Assembly (NCBI GenBank): GCA_036874045.1
Contig: CM072339.1
Location: forward strand, 18,669,501-18,733,500
From: Cymodocea nodosa
Lineage: Eukaryota > Streptophyta > Magnoliopsida > Alismatales > Cymodoceaceae
Reading direction: 5' to 3'
DNA length: 64,000 nt
Shown: one piece after another, positions 49,421 to 60,306 of the stretch
Numbering within the stretch: the first letter of the stretch is position 1
Layout: every line of letters begins with the position of its first letter
Notes under the pieces: model-generated
What the model saw: the letters and a program-made list of their open reading frames with translations, nothing else
What the model was told of the DNA's origin: nothing
The model's database searches: none
Program-made: the position numbers and the translations under genes

Positions 49421-50574
49421 TTCCCCTATCTAAAAGTTTATACATGACCTTCATCCTTTCTTTTCTTAGTTCTGCTTCTTTTCTATTTTTAATGGTAAAT
49501 CAACTTATTTTTTGAGAGAACCACTGATTTGCAAATAAAATTCTTAAATGCTTTCATTTTTTTTCCAAACCAATCTTTATAATAACTTCACATCATCCAC
49601 TACCTAAAGGACATCCCCAAATTATAATTTATGCATGGAAATGTAGTAAATTTTAATTTATAAAACACATTCACATGCAAAATTGCAAACCAAATTTCAA
49701 AAATCATATATCACATTTTACTAAATGAAATTCATTGTTTTCACTATCTACAAAAAGATTTAAGAAAGTACCATCACAATACCATACACCCTAGCAAACT
49801 TAATAAATTCTTTTACTCCTCTAATATATTCTAGAGTATGCCTATATAATTATAAACAAATAAGCTTGCAATTTAGTTTAATTGTATTGCAAAGCACTCT
49901 TCAAACACCATTAGTGCCTTGGCATTTGAACCCAAACTCTCGCCATGGTCCTTATAATAAATCTTTTTTTAGTTAGTGTCAAATTATAATAACATCAACA
50001 ACAAACAATTTTAACTTAAGTATGTCAATTGGAAAATAATAAATAGAACATCATTATAATAGTATATAATGTATATATATATTTCAATTTAAATGGTAAA
50101 AAATTACTTCAAAAATGAGTGCCAAGAATAAAAAATAGTGATGCTAATAAGAATTGAATTTAAGCTTAGAAATTCTATAGCTACCAACTTAGATGTAAAA
50201 CCTAGATCAATCCTATAACTAATCCTACAAATAAAACATAAAAGATCAACACCAAAAGTTGAGAAAAATACTAATCAACAGACCTTATTTTGTGCAACAC
50301 AAAAAAATAGCACAAAACTAACGAACTACATGAACCCATTGCAATGGAAAACTTAATAAACCATGTAAGCATCATACATACATCATTGTTGGTGGCATAT
50401 ATGGTTGAAAAATATTAAGAACAGATAACCACAATGATGATATGAGTATTTTTGATGTTTTAACAAAAAAAGCTAGATATAAACTAAATGATCTCTCACT
50501 ACAATGGATAAAATGGTAGAAACTCACTTTCTCTCAACTTAGGAATGAAGGAACAACTTTAGGATGGCAATTTT
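49421..50574. other. Intergenic, nothing recognised
   Basis: AT-rich, no supported gene or repeat. Confidence 0.4.
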
Positions 50575-50577
50575 AAA

Positions 50578-50808
50578 TGAAAAATCAACAACAATAAGGA
50601 AGAAGATGATGGGAATGAAGGAGGAGAAGAAGGAGATCAGATCTAAGATGAAAATGAAAAATAAAAATTTTCTCTATGTTAAAGATTATGTACAAGAAAG
50701 TTTATATACAAAGTCATCTTCCAAAATCTTCTCTAAAAGGACAAAAATGCCCATAAACAAAAAATAGATCAATAACAATTATGAAGAAAATGGAAATACA
50801 TTTCAACA
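50578..50808 (-). repeat. 3' LTR of the full-length copia element
   Basis: About 231 bp. It begins TGTTGAAATGTATTTCC on the minus strand. It is very similar to the other LTR, with scattered substitutions and small indels. Confidence 0.9.
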
Positions 50809-51278
50809 ACCCCCTTCAAGTTGATGGAGGGGCAACCAAAGACAACTTGTCACAAAATCTTTGAAAACTCCAAGTACTAGCAAGTTTAGTCAAGGAATCA
50901 CAAACTTGTTAATTTGATCGAATAAACTTCACACAGAAGTTTCCTCTTGTAACATGATCTCAAATAAAATTCATGTCTATCTCCATATGTTTGGTGTGTA
51001 AATGTTGTATAGATTAGTTGTGAGATGTATAATACTAAGATTATCACACCAAATAGTTAGTTTGTTGAAAGCTATGTGAAGTTCTTGAAATAACTTTCTC
51101 AACTATAACACTTCACTTGCAGCATCAGAGAGGGCTTTACATTCAAATTCTGCACTAGATTTTGCCACAATTTTCCATTTTCTAGAACAACAAGAAGTAA
51201 GATTTCTTCCCATAAAGACAATATCTTGATTATGATTTTGTCACTAGGATCTCCTCCCCAATCAACATCACTATATTC

Positions 51279-51755
51279 TTACATATAGTGTAAGAAGCTT
51301 AAAGATGACCTATGATACAACAATCCATGATTTGGAGTAGATTTCAAGTATCTTGCTATTCTCTTTGTTGCCTTGAAGTGCTCATTTGTAGGTGCTATGA
51401 AAAATTGGCTAACTTTATTTATAGAGTATACAATATATGGCCTTGTTATACACAAATATTGGAGTGAACCAATTAAACTTTTGAATTTAGATAGATTTTT
51501 AAGTAATTCACTATCATTTCTTCTAAGTTTCGTATTGCTAGCCATAGGTGTACAATAGGGCTTGACTCCATCTAGTTTAAATTTCTTTAAGATATTAACC
51601 AAATACTCTTGATTGAGATGTAAGTAGTTTCTTATTCTTTTAATTTCTACTCCAAGAAAGTAGTGAATATCTCCTAGATCTCTAATAGCAAAAGTTTTAG
51701 ACAACAAATCAATGGTGTTCTTAATCTCATGAGAGCATAAACTAGTGATTATCAT
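51279..51755 (-). pseudogene. Copia reverse transcriptase C-terminal part
   Basis: An open frame of 158 aa starting just after the catalytic region. It carries DLGDIHYFLGVEIKRIRNYL, YLVNILKKF, SLIGSLQYL and the conserved AKRIARYLKSTP-type end (here ATKRIARYLKSTP), leading towards RNase H. The catalytic YVDD box is just upstream (51756-51790), where the frame is interrupted. It belongs to the element at 50578-55189. Confidence 0.85.
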
Positions 51756-53330
51756 ATCATCTACATATATTAAAATATATGTAACAGATTTTGAAGATCT
51801 CTTAATAGAGAGGTGTCATAGGCTAAATCTTGAAAACCTTGTAAGTTGAAAAAATTCTTTAATCAACTAAACCAAACACAAGGTGCTTGTTTTAGCCCAT
51901 ATAGAGAATGTTGAAGTTTACAAACATAACTAGGGTTTTGTTGCATGCAGATATTTTCTTCTAAATTACCACAAAAAAAGGCATTGGAGACATCTAATTA
52001 CCTTATATGCTGCCTGTTAGAAAGAGTATTACTGAGAATAACTCTAATTGTCACTAGCTTTATAATAGGACTGTAAGTTTTAGTGTAGTATATTCTATAC
52101 ATTTGAGAAAAGCCTTGAGGCACCAATCTTGCTTTGTACCTCTTTATAGTGTCATCTAATTTTTCTTTAATCTAAAATATCCACTTATTGCCCACTATGT
52201 ATGCACCATGACGAGGGGGAACTAGCTTCCACATCTAATTTTTCAATAGTACTACATATTCTTCTTGCATTGCATCTTTTCACTTGGGATCTCTTAAAAC
52301 CTGAAATATTGTAGTTGGTGTTGACCTGGAACTAGAAATAGTTAAGACATATTTAGGATTTGATTTAAATATACCTCTTATGCTTCTTATAACTAGCCTA
52401 TTAATTAGATTTTATATTTCATCAGCCACATTATCTACACTTGTTGAATCAAATGATACTTCTTTACTTGATGTTTCTCCGAAGGTTTAAGTCATCAACA
52501 ACAGAATTATCTCTTTCTCTTGAGTAATTTTGTAGTTTGTCTAAAGTTTAACAAGGTAGTATAATAGTTGGAACATTCACAACCTCAATGGGTTCCTACA
52601 TAACATCTATTGAATTTTGTTCTAGAGTAGAGTTTAAGTTAAAATCATTCTCATTAAATGCTACATCTCTAGAAATAAAAGTTTGATTAAAATCAAGGGA
52701 AAATCATAAATATCCCTTGTAATCTAAAGCATATCCCAAGAAAATGCAAGGTATTATTTTGTAATTAAATTTATTGGAATTATATGGCCTAAGATTTGAA
52801 AAGTATTTATAGCCAAACACCTTAAGAAACTTATATTCAGTGATAGCATGAAATAATGCCTATAAGGGACTTTTATTTTGCAAGAGAGGAATTGTCATTC
52901 TATTAATCAAGTGGCAACTAAGAAAGCCTCTAGCCATAGTATTTGAGCAAATTAGCATGAGACAATAAGGTAAGGCCAATATCCACAATATGTTTGTGCT
53001 TTCTCTCAATTAACCCATTTTATTCATGGGTGTATGGATAAGAGAAGTGATGTTGAATTCCATTTGGTTGCAAATAATTTTTGAAGGCTAAAAACTCTTC
53101 CCCATTATCACTCTATATTGCCTTAATGTTCTTTCCAAGCCCTTTTTTCTATTTGAGTTTTAAAATTGATAGAAACATTTAATGTTTCAGACTTGCAAGT
53201 TAAAGGATATAACCATATAAATTTAGTTGCAGCATCAACAAAATTTATATAACATCTGTAACCTTGTTTAAAAGGAATAGGACTTGGTTCCCACAAATCA
53301 ATATATATCAAAGCTAAAAGCTCATGAGTT

Positions 53331-53438
53331 AAAGGGTAATTTGTGAAGAATTGAAGAACTATCATTAAAGGGTAATTTGTGAAGAATTGAAGAACTATCA
53401 TTAAAGGGTAATTTGTGAGTTTTTCCAAAACAACTTGA
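53331..53438. repeat. 36-bp tandem repeat inside the copia integrase region
   Basis: Three starts of AAAGGGTAATTTGTGA are at 53331, 53367 and 53403, exactly 36 bp apart. On the minus strand this gives in-frame repeats of HKLPFNDSSSIL. Because 36 is a multiple of three, the frame is kept. Confidence 0.9.
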
Positions 53439-53667
53439 TTCATAGAAGTTTAAATCACTATTGTTGGTAGGAAAATCATTAGTAGTAATGATAGATAAAG
53501 TGCATTGTTGCTTGGGATGTCCCAATTTGGAATGCCATATGTCCAAAGATACTCAGACAACTAATTATGCTTGTGGATTGAAATTATTTCTTCTCTGCAT
53601 CATCAACTAATAGAGAGTGACTAGTTGGTCCCTGATCTACCAGCTATTGTGTTGTTCAATCTTTGAT

Positions 53668-53761
53668 AAAGAAACCCTTATTACCAAATTCAATATTCAT
53701 TGGATTATCATTGCAAAGAAACCCTTATTACCAAATTCAATATTCATTGGATTATCATTGC
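53668..53761. repeat. 47-bp tandem duplication inside the copia protease-integrase region
   Basis: Two copies start at 53668 and 53715 with AAAGAAACCCTTATTACC. 47 is not a multiple of three, so the duplication shifts the Pol frame. Confidence 0.9.
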
Positions 53762-53789
53762 AAAATTTATATATTGATAATAGGTTCTT

Positions 53790-53993
53790 CTAAATTTCAA
53801 TAATAATAAGAATATCATTAGGATGAACATTACCATTCTCAACAGGAACAATAGTATTTATAGTGTAGGTAATGGGCAATTGTGCACCATTTCCAACCAC
53901 CAAAGCTTTAGATCCTACATAAGGAGCACTAGTAGAGAGATTTGCTAAATCATTGGTTATATGGTGAGTGGCTTTTGAGTCAAGATACCACAA
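53790..53993 (-). pseudogene. Copia protease with altered active site
   Basis: The open frame starts MWYLDSKATHHITNDLANLS and has the later GNGAQLPI block of copia aspartic proteases. The catalytic DSG triad is DSK, which should abolish activity. Confidence 0.85.
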
Positions 53994-54964
53994 GGTATTG
54001 TTTGTAATAGTTTCTCCTTTGTAGGTAATAATAACAGTAGTATTATTTCCCTAATTATTGGTGCAAGTGGGAGCATAATTTTCAATGTCAAGACACTTGA
54101 AACAATTCAAGGCTAAGTGTCTAGATCTATTACAAATCTAACACTAAACTTTATTGTTCATATTTCCTCTGCCTCCATTATATTGTTAAGATCTTCATCA
54201 ACCACCACAAGGATTATTGCCCTTATTATTATTCATCACCAAATTTGTTGAGGGAGATGAGTTAATATACCTATTAACCTTAATTTCTTAATTTAAGGGC
54301 ATACTCTGAAGATCTAAGAGGGGAATAACTATGGGTTGCATAGTGATGCTAGTAACAAAATATTTATATTTTAGACCTAATCCTCCAAGAATATGAAGCA
54401 CCACTTCTTCATTGGAAAGAGGATTACCTAAGATGGCAAGAATATCTAAAAGTGTAATAGCATGGGAAATGCAGTCTATCATAGACAAATTTCATTTCTT
54501 CATGTTTTACAATTCAAATCAAAGTTGTATGAGCCTTGCTTGAGACCATGAAGCATACATTGTTTCAAGGGTTTTCCAAACCCTAGAGGTCATCGTTTGA
54601 TTAGCAACCTACACAAGAGCAAATGGTGACAATGAGGCAAATAGCCAACTCAAGAGAAGTTGATCCTACCTTCTCCAAGTTGTAGTAGAAATCTCTGATG
54701 CCTCACCTTCAAGAGCCAAATCTCCTTCACTAAGGGATGAAAAGCTTCCATCAACATATCCCAAGAGGTTGTAACCTCTCAAAAGTGCAAGGAAGGAAGC
54801 GTGCTAAATGACAGTTGTTCTTGTCAAGTTTCACTAGGACTTGACTTTGAATGTTGATTGACATCATAGGTGAGAAAGTTGCAAGCACCAATAGAGAAAG
54901 AGAAGAGTAGCTCAAGTTGATTGACATCGCAAATTGATTGACTTTGAATGCTCTAATACCAAAA

Positions 54965-55189
54965 TGAAAAATCACCAACAATAAGGAAGAAGATGAAGGA
55001 AATGAAGAAGAAGGAAATTAGATCTGAGATGAAAATGGAAAATGAAAATTTTCTCTATGTTAAAGATTGTGTACAAGAAAATTTATATACAAAGTCATCT
55101 TCTAGAATAGTCTCTAAAAGGACAAAAATACCCATAAACAAAAAATAGATTAATAACAATAATGAAAAAAATGGAAATACATTTCAACA
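54965..55189 (-). repeat. 5' LTR of the full-length copia element
   Basis: About 225 bp. It begins TGTTGAAATGTATTTCC and ends in TCA just before the primer-binding site, read on the minus strand. Confidence 0.9.
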
Positions 55190-55680
55190 ATTTTGATGCA
55201 ACCACAGCTTAGCAATTTTCTGCAACATGAGAAACTACTTGGAGAGTAGCTTGTGCAACCACTTTTCCTATGTGGGTCACTTCTTACTCTCCTTCATGTG
55301 TTTCTTGATTGAAACAAATTCCCTTACTATTGACTTGCATGAGAGCTCTTGTTGTGATCCTTCGTCCCTTTGTTGAAGAGAAGAGAGGTGGATACCAGCT
55401 ATCGAAAGTGAAAGTGTGCAGCAAATGGGTGCAATGTCCATGGTGATGAAATCATCTTCAAAAAATGTGCACGAGGGTTGGTTTTGGTGAAATGTGAGTA
55501 GGTTTGGTAATCAAAAAATTATTATAATAATGCCCTTAGAGTATAAGTTAATTATATAATACAGATAAAGTAAATAAATAATTATGATCAATCATAATTT
55601 TGTAACATCAAATATTTAGATATTATTTGTGCCACCTAAAAAGTTAGGAATTGAAAAGTTGGGAAAATTTTCCTAACTTT
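55190..55680. other. Unassigned; contains an unrecognised minus-strand open stretch
   Basis: At about 55300-55480 the minus strand is open and reads SLQQRDEGSQQELSCKS, then IVREFVSIKKHMKESKK before a stop. The amino-acid content looks protein-like, but I recognise no family and saw no splice partner. The rest is AT-rich. Confidence 0.3.
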
Positions 55681-55682
55681 CT

Positions 55683-56373
55683 AGGGTTTGTGCTACATAA
55701 AAAAATTGAGAATAAATTTTCAACTTTCCTACATATAAAATATCAGAGATTCCAAACTTTCAAACTTTCCCCCATTTGAAAGTTGAAAAAGTAGTATATA
55801 AATTATATCTATTTAATTTATTATTTTATTATTTAAAATTAATTATAATTAAAGTATATATTGTTAATATAATTAAAGTATAATATATTAGTATAATATA
55901 TTTTTTATTTAATTAAAGTATTATATTATTTTAATTATTACTTTGTAACATATTTTGTATAATATATTATTGTTTTAATTAAAATTACTTCGTATATACT
56001 TTAATATAATTAAAGTATATTAATATAATATATTATTTTATTATTGTTAATATAATTAAAGTATATATTGTTAATATTGTTTTATTTATTTAATTATTTT
56101 ACTATTATTTTTATTAATAAAAATATTAATTATTTTATTATTGTTAATTTTATTTTATTTTATAATATTAAAATCACAAATATTTTTTATTTAATTAATA
56201 TTATTATTTTATTAAATAATATTATTTAATTTATAATATTAAATTTTCAAGAATTATATAATTTTCCTAGCTTTTTATTAGTGACAAACACCTTCAAATT
56301 TTACTTTCTGACTTTCTAATTCCTAACTTTTCTAACTTTTTTGACTTTTTCGGTAGCATAAACAAACCCTTAA
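55683..56373. repeat. AT-rich MITE with inverted ends
   Basis: The left end reads AGGGTTTGTGCTACATAAAA. The right end, read on the other strand, is AAGGGTTTGTTTATGCTACC, then GAAAAAGTC. The interior (about 55790-56260) is almost pure A/T with recurring ATTAAAGTATAT. There is no coding capacity. A related pair of phrases (GTTAGGAATTGAAAAGTT and its inverse) lies just outside and inside the two ends. Confidence 0.45.
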
Positions 56374-56827
56374 ACACCAAATCAATAATTTCTAGTGTTT
56401 AAGCATCAAATAATTAAGAATGTTTAGTGTTTGGGTACTAGACATTCTTGGATGTTTAGTGTTTCTACACCAAACATTCTTAGAAGTTGAAAAAATAATC
56501 TTATTTTTTTAATTCTAATAATTGAATACTATATTTTTATATAATATATTTTTTTAATTCTAAATTTAAATATGTAAAGTATATATTACTATTTTATATA
56601 TATAATTTTACAAAAGTCTTACTACTTTATATATTATTTTTTGTAATATTTAATATATATTATATTCATTATCATATATATTAATATATTATACATATGT
56701 ATTAATATTAATATATGTAGTATTACTATTACTATACTATTTACCGCATTATTAATAACAAAGGTAATACTAATACTCCTATATATTAATATTAAAATTA
56801 TTATTATTATTTTATTTTAAATATCCA

Positions 56828-56990
56828 ATGCTATAGTACCAGACATTTTGATTTGTTTGAAGCTACAATACCAAACCTTTCAATTTTTCTAGTACTAAAT
56901 ACTAAACAAAAGTGGGTTTTTCAAAAAAAAAGAGCCATTGTAAAAGTAAATGTTTTATAATCTCTAAAAAAATGAAAATATATAATAGGT
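56828..56990 (+). repeat. Direct repeat flanking the satellite, left copy
   Basis: It contains TGCTATAGTACCAGACATTT, ACTAAACAAAAGTGGG and AAATGTTTTATAATCTC. A second copy lies at 57964-58122 on the other side of the satellite, in the same orientation. Confidence 0.8.
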
Positions 56991-56999
56991 TTCATCCTG

Positions 57000-57963
57000 T
57001 AAATAAGACTTAACCCAAATAATGGGTTGGGTGAATGCATATAATGAGTTTTACTATATAAATTAAATTATACAGTAACCCTCCATCGTACAAATAAAAA
57101 TGTATAGTGGACTTCACCATACAAATAAAACTTAGCTTAGATAATAGGTTAGGTGAATGTGTGATGAGTTTTACCATATAAATCAAAATATATGGTAATC
57201 TTCCACCGTACAAATGAGAATGTATAGTGGACTTTACCATACAAATAAGACTTAACCTAGATAGTGAGTTTAATGAATGTATGATAAGCTTTACCATACA
57301 AGCCGAAATGTATAATGACCCCCTACCATACAAATAAGAATGTATGATAAACTTCACTACACAAATGAGACTTAACCTAAATAATGGGCTAGATGAATAT
57401 ATAGTATGTTTTACCATACAAATTGAAATGTATGATGATTGTCTATCATATAAATGAGAATGTATAGTAGACTCCATCGTACAAATGACCCTTCACCTAC
57501 AAATAAGAATGTACAGTCGACTTCACTATGTAAATAAAACTTAACCTAGGTAATGGGTTGGATGAATGTATGGTGGGCTTCACCATATAAATAAAAATAT
57601 ACAGTGGGTTTCACCATGCAAATAAGATTTAACATGGATAATGGGCTAAATGAATGTATGCTAGGCTTCACTATACAAATCAAAATGCATAGTAACCCTT
57701 TATCATACAAATAAGAATGTACGGTAGGCTTTATCATACAAATAAGAATGTATAATAAGCTTTACCATACAAATAAGACTTAGTTTGGTTAATGGACTAA
57801 ATGAATCTATGGTGAGTTTTACCATACAAATCAACATATATGGTGACCCTCTATTATACAAATGAGAATGTATGGTAAGCTTCATTGTATAAATAAGAAT
57901 TAGTCTAGGTAATGTGTTAGATGAATGTATAGTAGACTTCACTATACAAATCAAAACGTATAA
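57000..57963. repeat. Satellite-like tandem array, unit about 118-121 bp
   Basis: Eight starts of the phrase (AATGGGTTGGATGAATGTAT-like) occur at about 57020, 57140, 57260, 57380, 57550, 57638, 57798 and 57910. The first three steps are 118-121 bp; later steps vary through deletion or duplication of sub-units. Each unit contains several copies of the shorter phrase TTACCATACAAAT. The unit is close to 120 bp, a multiple of three, so the minus strand stays open for long stretches (57010-57477, 57703-57954) with a repeated ICMVK(L/S)TIHS motif. I regard those frames as by-products of the repeat. Confidence 0.85.
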
Positions 57964-58122
57964 TGCTATAGTACTGGATATTTTGATTTGTCTAATGCTA
58001 TATTATCAAATATTCTGATTTGTTTAATGCTATAGTACTAAACAAAAGTAAGTTTTCCAAAAAAAAAAGAGTGATTGTAAAAATAAATGTTTTATAATCT
58101 CTAAAAAATGAAAATATAATAG
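57964..58122 (+). repeat. Direct repeat flanking the satellite, right copy
   Basis: It contains TGCTATAGTACTAAACAAAA, then GTAAGTTTTCC and AAATGTTTTATAATCTC, matching the left copy at 56828-56990. A further weak partial copy lies near 58300-58370. Confidence 0.8.
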
Positions 58123-58680
58123 GAAATTAAAGTGTTTTAAATAAAAAAATTTAATAAAAATAAAATGCATATATAATAAATAATAAATAAAAATACATAT
58201 ATATAATAAAATAATAATTAAAGTTTGATCAAACCAAAATAAAATGTAGTATAATCAAAGAAGACATTCAGTCCAACCAAATTTTAATTTGGTTAGACTA
58301 GATTCCTAAAAAAAAATTAAATGTTTATAATCTTTAAAAAAAATAAAAATATAAAAGGAAATTAAAATTTTAGATTAAAAAATTAATATCTATAACTAAG
58401 ATTGAAATGGAATACTTTAGAATTAAAACATAAAAGTTTAAAGTATGAAAATTTAAATATGGAATACACAAAGTAAAATGTCTTAATAATTAAGTACATT
58501 TAGATACAAACTATAACATCTTAATTAAAATATCTAAAATAAAATTAAACGTTTTAGTCATAATTAAGATATAGATATTTAAAGTAAATTTTAAAAATAA
58601 TAAAAGATAAAAGAAATTAATTAAGGGGAATAATAATAAAAAAATACTCAGGGAGTCTTCAAAAAAAACATATAATGACA
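58123..58680. other. AT-rich spacer, nothing recognised
   Basis: A/T-dominated sequence without open frames of note. Confidence 0.4.
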
Positions 58681-58689
58681 GCTACAACA

Positions 58690-58930
58690 GGGAAATAGTG
58701 CATATATAATGAGGAATGCGACATGAAAAAGGTTATATCCTTCCCAACTGTCACTATTTGTATCATATAGTAACGACTAAAGAAAGCTATAGTAATGGTC
58801 TAATAAACCATTACTAAATGTGGCATATAGTGATAGCTGAAGAAAGTTATAGTGACGATCCAAAGCCATCACTATATATCTCACGGTCAATAATAAGCAA
58901 TCGTCACTAACATCCTGTTTTCTTGTAATA
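58690..58930. mobile_element. Terminal region of a CACTA-like element
   Basis: Several short repeats of TAGTGA(C/T)G(A/G) and TCACTA type occur in both orientations (CTGTCACTATT, TATAGTGACGATCC, CCATCACTATAT, ATCGTCACTAAC). They are followed at 58917-58930 by GTTTTCTTGTAATA. Many plant CACTA elements end in GTTTTCTTGTAGTG, preceded by such subterminal repeats. The last four bases differ, and the matching left end was not found. Confidence 0.5.
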
Positions 58931-59439
58931 CATGTTGTTTACTTGTTTTGATATTTTGTACTTTTTCTGATGGACTATTTTTTGAGTTGTTTCTCTGGTG
59001 TTTATATTTACACCTAGATTCTTGAGGTTTCATGATAAAGAAAGTGATTTGATCTAATTTTATTTCAAATTTTTCAAAAAAAAAAAAAATGCTAAAAGGA
59101 AATCAATAGTTGTTGATGGGTCAGTCCTTGTTGCACTTTTTTTTTTTAAAAAAAAATATCTTTAGATTATTATTTTCTCTATTTTTAATCCAACGACCGT
59201 GCATGCAATTCTGTATTTAAATAATTCAGAAACTTAGTTCGTACATTTAAATAATTCTCCTTCAAGATGCTTGTAGACTAAAAAAATGTTAAAGTGTTAA
59301 ACTATAAAAAACTCACACCGGTGATGATATGGTTTAACAATAACTTATAACATTATTTAATTAATTTTAAGATGAATTGACATTGATGGAATCAATGAGT
59401 CAACTTCGTTGAACCATCGAGAGTTCCAAATCCTACCTT

Positions 59440-60044
59440 GTTCTCTCTCATCCCACCGACACCACCATAAAGCACGGACGTCAGATCTGAAGTTATTCAC
59501 CGCCACGTTCACCTTCGTCCTGACGCATGTACGGCAATTACATGTTGAATTGACATCATTTCTTTTTTCTTTCTTCTCTCACTAATCTTCTTTCTTCTTT
59601 TTGCAAGTTTTCCGGTGAACTTTTGGAGATGTTGCAGGGTGAGGAGAGCGTGTGTGCCGAGAGGAAGCGATCGAGAGAGTTGGGGGTCCCGGTTCCGACG
59701 AGGAGGGAAGGGTCTTATAGCCGTGCCCCTTTCCCAATGGCTGTCCTGCCGCATCTGGCAACACAACGGTCGTCGATTTGGAGTGTGATCCACTTGTCGG
59801 ATTTGGGTGACGGCGTGCGATTTGAGGGATCGACAGCCTGCTCGCATGATTTGGGATGACGTGCAGCTGGCGGCGGCAGCGAAATCAGACCGTCGGGCGG
59901 AGCAGGACGACTAGACATGTGGACGGGGAAACCATTCGCGTGCCCATTGGTCATCCACCTCTTTCTTTTTTGTTGTTTCGCATAAAACCCCTTTCTTCTT
60001 TTTCGAAAAATTAGTTTTTTCAGGACTTCATCTTTGTATTTCAC
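59440..60044. promoter_or_regulatory. GC-rich island with promoter-like features, no gene assigned
   Basis: A sharply GC-rich block in AT-rich surroundings, about 0.3 kb past the 3' end of the MSR-like gene. On the minus strand it has a CAAT-like motif (CCATTGGGAAAGG) followed by GGCTATAAGACCC, a possible TATA box at 59714-59720. Open frames of 60-112 aa run on both strands through the block and overlap; none has a domain I know. It could be an orphan promoter, a 5' gene fragment or a captured piece. Confidence 0.35.
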
Positions 60045-60306
60045 AAGATATATTTGACAATACCTAAAATGGTCGTCTATAAAAGTTACAACTACCTTTT
60101 ACATCATTTAGTTAATTCACCGTTCATTTCGTACATGAACAACAGAGGTACGCCGTGCAAATAAATGGTAATATATTGAAACGAAAGATCAAGGAAAAAT
60201 AAGCGTAGTTACAGATATAAGTATAGGCATTAAACATTATACAACATGATTTGCTTTAATGACGACCGTTGTGATTCCTCTTGGAGAAATAAAGGGCATT
60301 TGATGG

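Larger units (their letters stand above)
50578..55189 (-). mobile_element. Full-length Ty1/copia element, inactive
   Basis: A 4.6-kb element with LTRs at both ends, read on the minus strand. Inside the 5' LTR is the primer site TTGGTATTAGAGC. A polypurine tract (CTTGAAGGGGG) precedes the 3' LTR. Pol and Gag follow in copia order: a Gag start with LVKLDKNN at about 54830; a zinc-knuckle remnant at about 54060-54160; protease WYLDSKATHHI at about 53990; the integrase zinc block DIWHSKLGHPKQQ and core IYIDLWEPSPIPF at about 53550-53250; RT C-terminus with DLGDIHYFLGVEIK, then RNase H at 51755-50850. The protease has DSK where the active site needs DSG. Stops, a 47-bp duplication and a 36-bp duplication also break or alter the frame. 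Both flanks carry ATTTT, a possible target duplication, though it is three bases off one LTR edge. Confidence 0.92.

Noticed and set aside
57010-57477. A possible 155-aa repeat protein (ICMVKxTIHS repeats)
   Set aside because: The frame is explained by a tandem DNA unit close to a multiple of three. Neighbouring units break it, and no promoter or conserved start was seen. Kept only as a satellite finding.
59509-60044. Overlapping minus-strand frames of 112 and 109 aa in the GC-rich island
   Set aside because: Frames on both strands are open because of base composition. I see no domain and cannot tell which, if any, is used.
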